Shown here: positions 1 through 12,990 of the stretch, in pieces | Layout: every line of letters starts with the position of its first letter | Numbering within the stretch: position 1 is the stretch's first letter | From: Auanema rhodensis | Taxonomy: Eukaryota; Nematoda; Chromadorea; Rhabditida; Rhabditidae | NCBI GenBank assembly: GCA_964057225.1 | Contig: CAXKVF010000075.1 | Span: forward strand, 496,001 to 560,000 | Direction of reading: 5' to 3' | DNA: 64,000 nt | The notes under the pieces: generated by a model | Told to the model about the DNA's origin: nothing | The model's input: the letters and a program-made list of their open reading frames with translations, nothing else | The model's database searches: none | Translations under genes and position numbers: made by a program

Positions 1-643
1 CCCCATGTCCATATTAGTCTAAAAACAAATTTTTATTGATATTGGTGCATGGTAACCATGACTTTGAAATTTACGTGAACTTTAAATTATGCTAATTAAA
101 TGTACACGTGATGTGCACTTGGTATGTAACTCGCTTCACGTGAAAGATAAAGAGATGCGGTTTTCAAAATTAGATTCCCCATGTCCATATTAGTCTAAAA
201 ACAAATTTCTATTGATATTGGTTCATGGTAACCATGACTTTGAAATTTACGTGAACTTTAATTTATGCTAATTAAATGTACACGTGATGTGCACTTGGTA
301 TGTAACTCGCTTCACGTGAAAGATAAAGAGATGCGGTTTTCAAAATTAGATTCCCCATGTCCATATTAGTCTAAAAACAAATTTTTATTGATATTGGTGC
401 ATGGTAACCATGACTTTGAAATTTACGTGAACTTTAATTTATGCTAATTAAATGTACACGTGATGTGCACTTGGTATGTAACTCGCTTCACGTGAAAGAT
501 GAAGAGATGCGGTTTTCAAAATTAGATTCCCCATGTCCATATTAGTCTAAAAACAAATTTTTATTGATATTGGTGCATGGTAACCATGACTTTGAAATTT
601 ACGTGAACTTTAATTTATGCTAATTAAATGTACACGTGATGTG

Positions 644-697
644 CACTTGGTATGTAACTCGCTTCACGTGAAAGATAAAGAGATGCGGTTATTGATA
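644..697 (+). repeat. Truncated satellite unit, 54 bp
   Basis: Two CACTTGG anchors, at 644 and 698, are only 54 bp apart instead of 176. The monomer runs normally to GATGCGGTT, then contains ATTGATA, then restarts at CACTTGG. The short ATTGATA comes from the middle of a normal monomer, so there are two junctions, not one clean deletion. Confidence 0.85.
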
Positions 698-3161
698 CAC
701 TTGGTATGTAACTCGCTTCACGTGAAAGATAAAGAGATGCGGTTCTCAAAAGTAGATTCCCCATGTCCATATTAGTCTAAAAACAAATTTTTATTGATAT
801 TGGTGCATGGTAACCATGACTTTGAAATTTACGTGAACTTTAATTTATGCTAATTGAATGTACACGTGATGTGCACTTGGTATGTAACTCGCTTCACGTG
901 AAAGATAAAGAGATGCGGTTCTCAAAATTAGATTCCCCATGTCCATATTAGTCTAAAAACAAATTTTTATTGATATTGGTGCATGGTAACCATGACTTTG
1001 AAATTTACGTGAACTTTAATTTATGCTAATTGAATGTACACGTGATGTGCACTTGGTATGTAACTCGCTTCACGTGAAAGATAAAGAGATGCGGTTTTCA
1101 AGATTAGATTCCCCATGTCCATATTAGTCTAAAAACAAATTTTTATTGATATTGGTTCATGGTAACCATGACTTTGAAATTTACGTGAACTTTAATTTAT
1201 GCTAATTAAATGTACACGTGATGTGCACTTGGTATGTAACTCGCTTCACGTGAAAGATAAAGAGATGCGGTTTTCAAAATTAGATTCCCCATGTCCATAT
1301 TAGTCTAAAAACAAATTTTTATTGATATTGGTTCATGGTAACCATGACTTTGAAATTTACGTGAACTTTAATTTATGCTAATTAAATGTACACGTGATGT
1401 GCACTTGGTATGTAACTCGCTTCACGTGAAAGATAAAGAGATGCGGTTTTCAAAATTAGATTCCCCATGTCCATATTAGTCTAAAAACAAATTTTTATTG
1501 ATATTGGTTCATGGTAACCATGACTTTGAAATTTACGTGAACTTTAATTTATGCTAATTAAATGTACACGTGATGTGCACTTGGTATGTAACTCGCTTCA
1601 CGTGAAAGATAAAGAGATGCGGTTTTCAAAATTAGATTCCCCATGTCCATATTAGTCTAAAAACAAATTTTTATTGATATTGGTGCATGGTAACCATGAT
1701 TTTGAAATTTACGTGAACTTTAATTTATGCTAATTAAATGTACACGTGATGTGCACTTGGTATGTAACTCGCTTCACGTGAAAGATAAAGAGATGCGGTT
1801 TTCAAAATTAGATTCCCCATGTCCATATTAGTCTAAAAACAAATTTTTATTGATATTGGTTCATGGTAACCATGACTTTGAAATTTACGTGAACTTTAAT
1901 TTATGCTAATTAAATGTACACGTGATGTGCACTTGGTATGTAACTCGCTTCACGTGAAAGATAAAAAGATGCGGTTTTCAAAATTAGATTCCCCATGTCC
2001 ATATTAGTCTAAAAACAAATTTTTATTGATATTGGTGCATGGTAACCATGACTTTGAAATTTACGTGAACTTTAATTTATGCTAATTAAATGTACACGTG
2101 ATGTGCACTTGGTATGTAACTCGCTTCACGTGAAAGATAAAGAGATGCGGTTTTCAAAATTAGATTCCCCATGTCTATATTAGTCTAAAAACAAATTTTT
2201 ATTGATATTGGTTCATGGTAACCATGACTTTGAAATTTACGTGAACTTTAATTTATGCTAATTAAATGTACACGTGATGTGCACTTGGTATGTAACTCGC
2301 TTCACGTGAAAGATAAAGAGATGCGGTTTTCAAAATTAGATTCCCCATGTCCATATTAGTCTAAAAACAAATTTTTATTGATATTGGTGCATGGTAACCA
2401 TGACTTTGAAATTTACGTGAACTTTAAATTATGCTAATTAAATGTACACGTGATGTGCACTTGGTATGTAACTCGCTTCACGTGAAAGATAAAGAGATGC
2501 GGTTTTCAAAATTAGATTCCCCATGTCCATATTAGTCTAAAAACAAATTTTTATTGATATTGGTGCATGGTAACCATGACTTTGAAATTTACGTGAACTT
2601 TAATTTATGCTAATTAAATGTACACGTGATGTGCACTTGGTATGTAACTCGCATCACGTGAAAGATAAAGAGATGCGGTTTCCAAAATTAGATTCCCCAT
2701 GTCCATATTAGTCTAAAAACAAATTTTTATTGATATTGGTTCATGGTAACCATGACTTTGAAATTTACGTGAACTTTAATTTATGCTAATTAAATGTACA
2801 CGTGATGTGCACTTGGTATGTAACTCGCTTCACGTGAAAGATAAAGAGATGCGGTTTTCAAAATTAGATTCCCCATGTCCATATTAGTCTAAAAACAAAT
2901 TTTTATTGATATTGGTGCATGGTAACCATGACTTTGAAATTTACGTTAACTTTAATTTATGCTAATTAAATGTACACGTGATGTGCACTTGGTATGTAAC
3001 TCGCTTCACGTGAAAGATAAAGAGATGCGGTTTTCAAAATTAGATTCCCCATGTCCATATTAGTCAAAAAACAAATTTTTATTGATATTGGTGCATGGTA
3101 ACCATGACTTTGAAGTTTACGTGAACTTTAATTCATGCTAATTAAATGTACACGTGATGTG

Positions 3162-3233
3162 CACTTGGTATGTAACTCGCTTCACGTGAAAGATAAAGAG
3201 ATGCGGTTTTCAAAATTAGATTCCCGTGATGTG
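3162..3233 (+). repeat. Truncated satellite unit, 72 bp
   Basis: CACTTGG anchors at 3162 and 3234 are 72 bp apart. The monomer proceeds to TTAGATTCCC and jumps directly to GTGATGTGCAC, losing 104 bp. It is a single-junction internal deletion and the array regains phase afterwards. Confidence 0.85.
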
Positions 3234-3960
3234 CACTTGGTATGTAACTCGCTTCACGTGAAAGATAAAAAGATGCGGTTTTCAAAATTAGATTCTCCAT
3301 GTCCATATTAGTCTAAAAACAAATTTTTATTGATATTGGTGCATGGTAACCATGACTTTGAAATTTACGTGAACTTTAATTTATGCTAATTAAATGTACA
3401 CGTGATGTGCACTTGGTATGTAACTCGCTTCGCGTGAAAGATAAAGAGATGCGGTTTTCAAAATTAGATTCCCCATGTCCATATTAGTCTAAAAACAAAT
3501 TTTTATTGATATTGGTTCATGGTAACCATGACTTTGAAATTTACGTGAACTTTAATTTATGCTAATTAAATGTACACGTGATGTGCACTTGGTATGTAAC
3601 TCGCTTCACGTGAAAGCTAAAGAGATGCGGTTTTCAAAATTAGATTCCCCATGTCCATATTAGTCTAAAAACAAATTTTTATTGATATTGGTTCATGGTA
3701 ACCATGACTTTGAAATTTACGTGAACTTTAATTTATGCTAATTAAATGTACACGTGATGTGCACTTGGTATGTAACTCGCTTCACGTGAAAGATAAAGAG
3801 ATACGGTTTTCAAAATTAGATTCCCCATGTCGATATTAGTCTAAAAACAAGTTTTTATTGATATTGGTGCATGGTAACCATGACTTTGAAATTTACGTGA
3901 ACTTTGATTTATGCTAATTAAATGTACACGTGATGTGCACTTGGTATGTAACTCGCTTCA

Positions 3961-6300
3961 CGTGAAAGATAAAGAGATGCGGTTTTCAAAATTAGATTCC
4001 CCATCTCCATATTAGTCTAAAAACAAATTTTTATTGATATTGGTGCATGGTAACCATGACTTTGAAATTTACGTGAACTTTGATTTATGCTAATTAAATG
4101 TACACGTGATGTGCACTTGGTATGTAACTCGCTTCACGTGAAAGATAAAAAGATGCGGTTTTCAAAATTAGATTCCCCATGTCCATATTATTCTAAAAAC
4201 AAATTTTTATTGATATTGGTTCATGGTAACCATGACTTTGAAATTTACGTGAACTTTAATTTATGCTAATTAAATGTACACGTGATGTGCACTTGGTATG
4301 TAACTCGCTTCACGTAAAAGCTAAAGAGATGCGGTTTTCAAAATTAGATTCCCCATGTCCATATTAGTCTAAAAACAAATTTTTATTGATATTGGTTCAT
4401 GGTAACCATGACTTTGAAATTTACGTGAACTTTAATTTATGCTAATTAAATGTACACGTGATGTGCACTTGGTATGTAACTCGCTTCACGTGAAAGATAA
4501 AGAGATGCGGTTCTCAAAATTAGATTCCCCATGTCCATATTAGTCTAAAAACAAATTTTTATTGATATTGGTTCATGGTAACCATGACTTTGAAATTTAC
4601 GTGAACTTTAATTTATGCTAATTAAATGTACACGTGATGTGCACTTGGTATGTAACTCGCTTCACGTGAAAGATAAAGAGATGCGGTTTTCAAAATTAGA
4701 TTCCCCATCTCCATATTAGTCTAAAAACAAATTTTTATTGATATTGGTGCATGGTAACCATGACTTTGAAATTTACGTGAACTTTGATTTATGCTAATTA
4801 AATGTACACGTGATGTGCACTTGGTATGTAACTCGCTTCACGTGAAAGATAAAAAGATGCGGTTTTCAAAATTAGATTCCCCATGTCCATATTAGTCTAA
4901 AAACAAATTTTTATTGATATTGGTTCATGGTAACCATGACTTTGAAATTTACGTGAACTTTAATTTATGCTAATTAAATGTACACGTGATGTGCACTTGG
5001 TATGTAACTCGCTTCACGTAAAAGCTAAAGAGATGCGGTTTTCAAAATTAGATTCCCCATGTCCATATTAGTCTAAAAACAAATTTTTATTGATATTGGT
5101 TCATGGTAACCATGACTTTGAAATTTACGTGAACTTTAATTTATGCTAATTAAATGTACACGTGATGTGCACTTGGTATGTAACTCGCTTCACGTGAAAG
5201 ATAAAGAGATGCGGTTCTCAAAATTAGATTCCCCATGTCCATATTAGTCTAAAAACAAATTTTTATTGATATTGGTTCATGGTAACCATGACTTTGAAAT
5301 TTACGTGAACTTTAATTTATGCTAATTAAATGTACACGTGATGTGCACTTGGTATGTAACTCGCTTCACGTGAAAGATAAAGAGATGCGGTTCTCAAAAT
5401 TAGATTCCCCATGTCCATATTAGTCTAAAAACAAATTTTTATTGATATTGGTGCATGGTAACCATGACTTTGAAATTTACGTGAACTTTAATTTATGCTA
5501 ATTGAATGTACACGTGATGTGCACTTGGTATGTAACTCGCTTCACGTGAAAGATAAAGAGATACGGTTTTCAAAATTAGATTCCCCATGTCGATATTAGT
5601 CTAAAAACAAGTTTTTATTGATATTGGTTCATGGTAACCATGACTTTGAAATTTACGTGAACTTTAATTTATGCTAATTGAATGTACACGTGATGTGCAC
5701 TTGGTATGTAACTCGCTTCACGTGAAAGATAAAGAGATGCGGTTTTCAAAATTAGATTCCCCATCTCCATATTAGTCTAAAAACAAATTTTTATTGATAT
5801 TGGTGCATGGTAACCATGACTTTGAAATTTACGTGAACTTTGATTTATGCTAATTAAATGTACACGTGATGTGCACTTGGTATGTAACTCGCTTCACGTG
5901 AAAGATAAAAAGATGCGGTTTTCAAAATTAGATTCCCCATGTCCATATTAGTCTAAAAACAAATTTTTATTGATATTGGTTCATGGTAACCATGACTTTG
6001 AAATTTACGTGAACTTTAATTTATGCTAATTAAATGTACACGTGATGTGCACTTGGTATGTAACTCGCTTCACGTAAAAGCTAAAGAGATGCGGTTTTCA
6101 AAATTAGATTCCCCATGTCCATATTAGTCTAAAAACAAATTTTTATTGATATTGGTTCATGGTAACCATGACTTTGAAATTTACGTGAACTTTAATTTAT
6201 GCTAATTAAATGTACACGTGATGTGCACTTGGTATGTAACTCGCTTCACGTGAAAGATAAAGAGATGCGGTTCTCAAAAGTAGATTCCCCATGTCCATAT
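3961..6300 (+). repeat. Repeated four- to six-monomer blocks in the left arm
   Basis: A run of linked variants appears three times: CCATCTCC, then TTTGATTTATG, then ATAAAAAGATG, then CACGTAAAAGCTAAAG, then GGTTCTCAAA. The CACGTAAAAGC marker is at 4311, 5015 and 6071, and CCATCTCC is at 4001, 4705 and 5761. Spacings are 704 bp (4 units) and 1056 bp (6 units). This indicates local block duplication with a two-monomer length difference. No gene is present. Confidence 0.65.
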
Positions 6301-6490
6301 TAGTCTAAAAACAAATTTTTATTGATATTGGTGCATGGTAACCATGACTTTGAAATTTACGTGAACTTTAATTTATGCTAATTGAATGTACACGTGATGT
6401 GCACTTGGTATGTAACTCGCTTCACGTGAAAGATAAAGAGATACGGTTTTCAAAATTAGATTCCCCATGTCCATATTAGTCTAAAAACAA

Positions 6491-9400
6491 GTTTTTATTG
6501 ATATTGGTTCATGGTAACCATGACTTTGAAATTTACGTGAACTTTGATTTATGCTAATTAAATGTACACGTGATGTGCACTTGGTATGTAACTCGCTTCA
6601 CGTGAAAGATAAAAAGATGCGGTTTTCAAAATTAGATTCCCCATGTCCATATTAGTCTAAAAACAAGTTTTTATTGATATTGGTTCATGGTAACCATGAC
6701 TTTGAAATTTACGTGAACTTTGATTTATGCTAATTAAATGTACACGTGATGTGCACTTGGTATATAACTCGCTTCACGTGAAAGATAAAAAGATGCGGTT
6801 TTCAAAATTAGATTCCCCATGTCCATATTAATCTAAAAACAAATTTTTATTGATATTGGTGCATGGTAACCATGACTTTGAAATTTACGTGAACTTTAAT
6901 TTATGCTAATTAAATGTACACGTGATGTGCACTTGGTATGTAACTCGCTTCACGTGAAAGATAAAGAGATGCGGTTTTCAAAATTAGATTCCCCATCTCC
7001 ATATTAGTCTAAAAACAAATTTTTATTGATATTGGTGCATGGTAACCATGACTTTGAAATTTACGTGAACTTTGATTTATGCTAATTAAATGTACACGTG
7101 ATGTGCACTTGGTATGTAACTCGCTTCACGTGAAAGATAAAGAGATGCGGTTTTCAAAATTAGATTCCCCACGTCCATATTAGTCTAAAAACAAATTTTT
7201 ATTGATATTGGTGCATGGTAACCATGACTTTGAAATTTACGTGAACTTTAATTTATGCTAATTAAATGTACACGTGATGTGCACTTGGTATGTAACTCGC
7301 TTCACGTGAAAGATAAAGAGATGCGGTTTTCAAAATTAGATCCCCCATGTCCATATTAGTCTAAAAACAAATTTTTATTGATATTGGTGCATGGTAACCA
7401 TGACTTTGAAATTTACGTGAACTTTAATTTATGCTAATTAAATGTACACGTGATGTGCACTTGGTATGTAACTCGCTTCACGTGAAAGATAAAGAGATGC
7501 GGTTCTCAAAATTAGATTCCCCATGTCCATATTAGTCTAAAAACAAATTTTTATTGATATTGGTGCATGGTAACCATGACTTTGAAATTTACGTGAACTT
7601 TGATTTATGCTAATTAAATGTACACGTGATGTGCACTTGGTATGTAACTCGCTTCACGTGAAAGATAAAGAGATGCGGTTTTCAAAATTAGATTCCCCAC
7701 GTCCATATTAGTCTAAAAACAAATTTTTATTGATATTGGTGCATGGTAACCATGACTTTGAAATTTACGTGAACTTTAATTTATGCTAATTAAATGTACA
7801 CGTGATGTGCACTTGGTATGTAACTCGCTTCACGTGAAAGATAAAGAGATGCGGTTTTCAAAATTAGATCCCCCATGTCCATATTAGTCTAAAAACAAAT
7901 TTTTATTGATATTGGTGCATGGTAACCATGACTTTGAAATTTACGTGAACTTTAATTTATGCTAATTAAATGTACACGTGATGTGCACTTGGTATGTAAC
8001 TCGCTTCACGTGAAAGATAAAGAGATGCGGTTTTCAAAATTAGATTCCCCATGTCCATATTAGTCTAAAAACAAATTTTTATTGATATTGGTGCATGGTA
8101 ACCATGACTTTGAAATTTACGTGAACTTTAATTTATGCTAATTGAATGTACACGTGATGTGCACTTGGTATGTAACTCGCTTCACGTGAAAGATAAAGAG
8201 ATGCGGTTTTCAAAATTAGATTCCCCATGTCCATATTAGTCTAAAAACAAATTTTTATTGATATTGGTTCATGGTAACCATGACTTTGAAATTTACGTGA
8301 ACTTTAATTTATGCTAATTAAATGTACACGTGATGTGCACTTGGTATGTAACTCGCTTCACGTGAAAGATAAAGAGATGCGGTTTTCAAAATTAGATTCC
8401 CCATGTCCATATTAGTCTAAAAACAAATTTTTATTGATATTGGTTCATGGTAACCATGACTTTGAAATTTACGTGAACTTTAATTTATGCTAATTAAATG
8501 TACACGTGATGTGCACTTGGTATGTAACTCGCTTCACGTGAAAGATAAAAAGATGCGGTTTTCAAAATTAGATTCCCCATGTCCATATTAGTCTAAAAAC
8601 AAATTTTTATTGATATTGGTGCATGGTAACCATGACTTTGAAATTTACGTGAACTTTAATTTATGCTAATTAAATGTACACGTGATGTGCACTTGTTATG
8701 TAACTCGCTTCACGTGAAAGATAAAGAGATGCGGTTTTCAAAATTAGATTCCCCATGTCCATATTATTCTAAAAACAAATTTTTATCGATATTGGTTCAT
8801 GGTAACCATGACTTTGAAATTTACGTGAACTTTAATTTATGCTAATTAAATGTACACGTGATGTGCACTTGGTATGTAACTCGCTTCACGTGAAAGATAA
8901 AGAGATGCGGTTTTCAAAATTAGATTCCCCATGTCCATATTAGTCTAAAAACAAATTTTTATTGATATTGGTGCATGGTAACCATGACTTTGAAATTTAC
9001 GTGAACTTTAATTTATGCTAATTAAATGTACACGTGATGTGCACTTGGTATGTAACTCGCTTCAAGTGAAAGATAAAGAGATGCGGTTTTCAAAATTAGA
9101 TTCCCCATGTCCATATTAGTCTAAAAACAAATTTTTATTGATATTGGTTCATGGTAACCATGACTTTGAAATTTACGTGAACTTTAATTTATGCTAATTA
9201 AATGTACACGTGATGTGCACTTGGTATGTAACTCGCTTCACGTGAAAGATGAAGAGATGCGGTTTTCAAAATTAGATTCCCCATGTCCATATTAGTCTAA
9301 AAACAAATTTTTATTGATATTGGTGCATGGTAACCATGACTTTGAAATTTACGTGAACTTTAATTTATGCTAATTAAATGTACACGTGATGTGCACTTGG

Positions 9401-12400
9401 TATGTAACTCGCTTCACGTGAAAGATAAAGAGATGCGGTTTTCAAAATTAGATTCCCCATGTCCATATTAGTCTAAAAACAAATTTTTATTGATATTGGT
9501 GCATGGTAACCATGACTTTGAAATTTACGTGAACTTTAATTTATGCTAATTGAATGTACACGTGATGTGCACTTGGTATGTAACTCGCTTCACGTGAGAG
9601 ATAAAGAGATGCGGTTTTCAAAATTAGATTCCCCATCTCCATATTAGTCTAAAAACAAATTTTTATTGATATTGGTGCATGGTAACCATGACTTTGAAAT
9701 TTACGTGAACTTTAATTTATGCTAATCAAATGTACACGTGATGTGCACTTGGTATGTAACTCGCTTCACGTGAAAGATAAAGAGATGCGGTTTTCAAAAT
9801 TAGATTCCCCATGTCCATATTAGTCAAAAAACAAATTTTTATTGATATTGGTGCATGGTAACCATGACTTTGAAGTTTACGTGAACTTTAATTTATGCTA
9901 ATTAAATGTACACGTGATGTGCACTTGGTATGTAACTCGCTTCACGTGAAAGATAAAGAGATGCGGTTTTCAAAATTAGATTCCCCATGTCCATATTAGT
10001 CTAAAAACAAATTTTTATTGATATTGGTGCATGGTAACCATGACTTTGAAATTTACGTGAACTTTAATTTATGCTAATTGAATGTACACGTGATGTGCAC
10101 TTGGTATGTAACTCGCTTCACGTGAAAGATAAAGAGATGCGGTTTTCAAAATTAGATTCCCCATCTCCATATTAGTCTAAAAACAAATTTTTATTGATAT
10201 TGGTGCATGGTAACCATGACTTTGAAATTTACGTGAACTTTAATTTATGCTAATCAAATGTACACGTGATGTGCACTTGGTATGTAACTCGCTTCACGTG
10301 AAAGATAAAGAGATGCGGTTTTCAAAATTAGATTCCCCATGTCCATATTAGTCAAAAAACAAATTTTTATTGATATTGGTGCATGGTAACCATGACTTTG
10401 AAGTTTACGTGAACTTTAATTTATGCTAATTAAATGTACACGTGATGTGCACTTGGTATGTAACTCGCTTCACGTGAAAGATAAAAAGATGCGGTTTTCA
10501 AAAATAGATTCCCCATCTCCATATTAGTCTAAAAACAAATTTTTATTGATATTGGTGCATGGTAACCATGACTTTGAAATTTACGTGAACTTTAATTTAT
10601 GCTAATCAAATGTACACGTGATGTGCACTTGGTATGTAACTCGCTTCACGTGAAAGATAAAGAGATGCGGTTTTCAAAATTAGATTCCCCATCTCCATAT
10701 TAGTCTAAAAACAAATTTTTATTGATATTGGTGCATGGTAACCATGACTTTGAAATTTACGTGAACTTTAATTTATGCTAATCAAATGTACACGTGATGT
10801 GCACTTGGTATGTAACTCGCTTCACGTGAAAGATAAAGAGATGCGGTTTTCAAAATTAGATTCCCCATGTCCATATTAGTCTAAAAACAAATTTTTATTG
10901 ATATTGGTTCATGGTAACCATGACTTTGAAATTCACGTGAACTTTAATTTATGCTAATTAAATGTACACGTGATGTGCACTTGGTATGTAACTCGCTTCA
11001 CGTGAAAGATAAAGAGATGCGGTTTTCAAAATTAGATTCCCCATCTCCATATTAGTCTAAAAACAAATTTTTATTGATATTGGTGCATGGTAACCATGAC
11101 TTTGAAATTTACGTGAACTTTAATTTATGCTAATCAAATGTACACGTGATGTGCACTTGGTATGTAACTCGCTTCACGTGAAAGATAAAGAGATGCGGTT
11201 TTCAAAATTAGATTCCCCATCTCCATATTAGTCTAAAAACAAATTTTTATTGATATTGGTGCATGGTAACCATGACTTTGAAATTTACGTGAACTTTAAT
11301 TTATGCTAATCAAATGTACACGTGATGTGCACTTGGTATGTAACTCGCTTCACGTGAAAGATAAAGAGATGCGGTTTTCAAAATTAGATTCCCCATGTCC
11401 ATATTAGTCAAAAAACAAATTTTTATTGATATTGGTGCATGGTAACCATGACTTTGAAGTTTACGTGAACTTTAATTTATGCTAATTAAATGTACACGTG
11501 ATGTGCACTTGGTATGTAACTCGCTTCACGTGAAAGATAAAGAGATGCGGTTTTCAAAATTAGATTCCCCATGTCCATATTAGTCAAAAAACAAATTTTT
11601 ATTGATATTGGTGCATGGTAACCATGACTTTGAAATTTACGTGAACTTTAATTTATGCTAATCAAATGTACACGTGATGTGCACTTGGTATGTAACTCGC
11701 TTCACGTGAAAGATAAAGAGATGCGGTTTTCAAAATTAGATTCCCCATCTCCATATTAGTCTAAAAACAAATTTTTATTGATATTGGTGCATGGTAACCA
11801 TGACTTTGAAATTTACGTGAACTTTAATTTATGCTAATCAAATGTACACGTGATGTGCACTTGGTATGTAACTCGCTTCACGTGAAAGATAAAGAGATGC
11901 GGTTTTCAAAATTAGATTCCCCATGTCCATATTAGTCAAAAAACAAATTTTTATTGATATTGGTGCATGGTAACCATGACTTTGAAGTTTACGTGAACTT
12001 TAATTTATGCTAATTAAATGTACACGTGATGTGCACTTGGTATGTAACTCGCTTCACGTGAAAGATAAAGAGATGCGGTTTTCAAAATTAGATTCCCCAT
12101 TTCCATATTAGTCTAAAAACAAATTTTTATTGATATTGGTGCATGGTAACCATGACTTTGAAATTTACGTGAACTTTAATTTATGCTAATTGAATGTACA
12201 CGTGATGTGCACTTGGTATGTAACTCGCTTCACGTGAAAGATAAAGAGATGCGGTTTTCAAAATTAGATTCCCCATGTCCATATTAGTCTAAAAACAAAT
12301 TTTTATTGATATTGGTGCATGGTAACCATGACTTTGAAATTTACGTGAACTTTAATTTATGCTAATTAAATGTACACGTGATGTGCACTTGGTATGTAAC

Positions 12401-12990
12401 TCGCTTCACGTGAAAGATAAAAAGATGCGGTTTTCAAAATTAGATTCCCCATGTCCATATTAGTCTAAAAACAAATTTTTATTGATATTGGTTCATGGTA
12501 ACCATGACTTTGAAATTTACGTGAACTTTAATTTATGCTAATTAAATGTACACGTGATGTGCACTTGGTATGTAACTCGCTTCACGTGAAAGATGAAGAG
12601 ATGCGGTTTTCAAAATTAGATTCCCCATGTTCATATTAGTCTAAAAACAAATTTTTATTGATATTGGTGCATGGTAACCATGACTTTGAAATTTACGTGA
12701 ACTTTAATTTATGCTAATTAAATGTACACGTGATGTGCACTTGGTATGTAACTCGCTTCACGTGAAAGATGAAGAGATGCGGTTTTCAAAATTAGATTCC
12801 CCATGTCCATATTAGTCTAAAAACAAATTTTTATTGATATTGGTTCATGGTAACCATGACTTTGAAATTTACGTGAACTTTAATTTATGCTAATTAAATG
12901 TACACGTGATGTGCACTTGGTATGTAACTCGCTTCACGTGAAAGATAAAGAGATGCGGTTTTCAAAATTAGATTCCCCATGTCCATATTA
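6491..12990 (+). repeat. Satellite macro-unit, copy 1 (about 37 monomers)
   Basis: This block of private variants recurs next door. The markers AACAAGTTTTTATTG (6491) and TATATAACTC (6761) reappear at 13179 and 13449, both 6688 bp (38 x 176) later. The rare variant ACTTGTTATG at about 8690 reappears right after the retrotransposon at 19263; once the 4064-bp insertion is subtracted, the spacing is 6512 bp, exactly 37 monomers. The match ends near 12990, where copy 2 turns to a different monomer type. Edges are accurate to about one monomer. Confidence 0.75.
9633..10688 (+). repeat. Three-monomer (528-bp) higher-order repeat
   Basis: Three variant monomers follow each other and then recur 528 bp later. 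They are CCATCTCC with TAATCAAATG, then GTCAAAAAAC with GAAGTTTACG, then a monomer with TTGAATG. The CCATCTCC marker lies at 9633 and 10161, exactly three units apart. The pattern becomes irregular after about 10.5 kb. The corresponding part of macro-unit copy 2 (about 20.2-21.8 kb) carries more rounds of the same trio, which accounts for its four extra monomers. Confidence 0.6.

Noticed and set aside
88-96. ATGCTAAT as a POU-octamer or TAATTA as a homeodomain site in each monomer
   Set aside because: Short AT-rich matches are expected by chance, and nothing else in the sequence supports regulation of a gene here.
4087-4269. 60-codon open frames (also at 8663, 28215, 29623, 30855, 31207, 31735, 34375)
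   Set aside because: They lie entirely in satellite monomers. They open only because one G-to-T change (ATTAGTCT to ATTATTCT), or a similar change, removes a TAG. Neighbouring monomers are closed in the same frame, so these are not genes.
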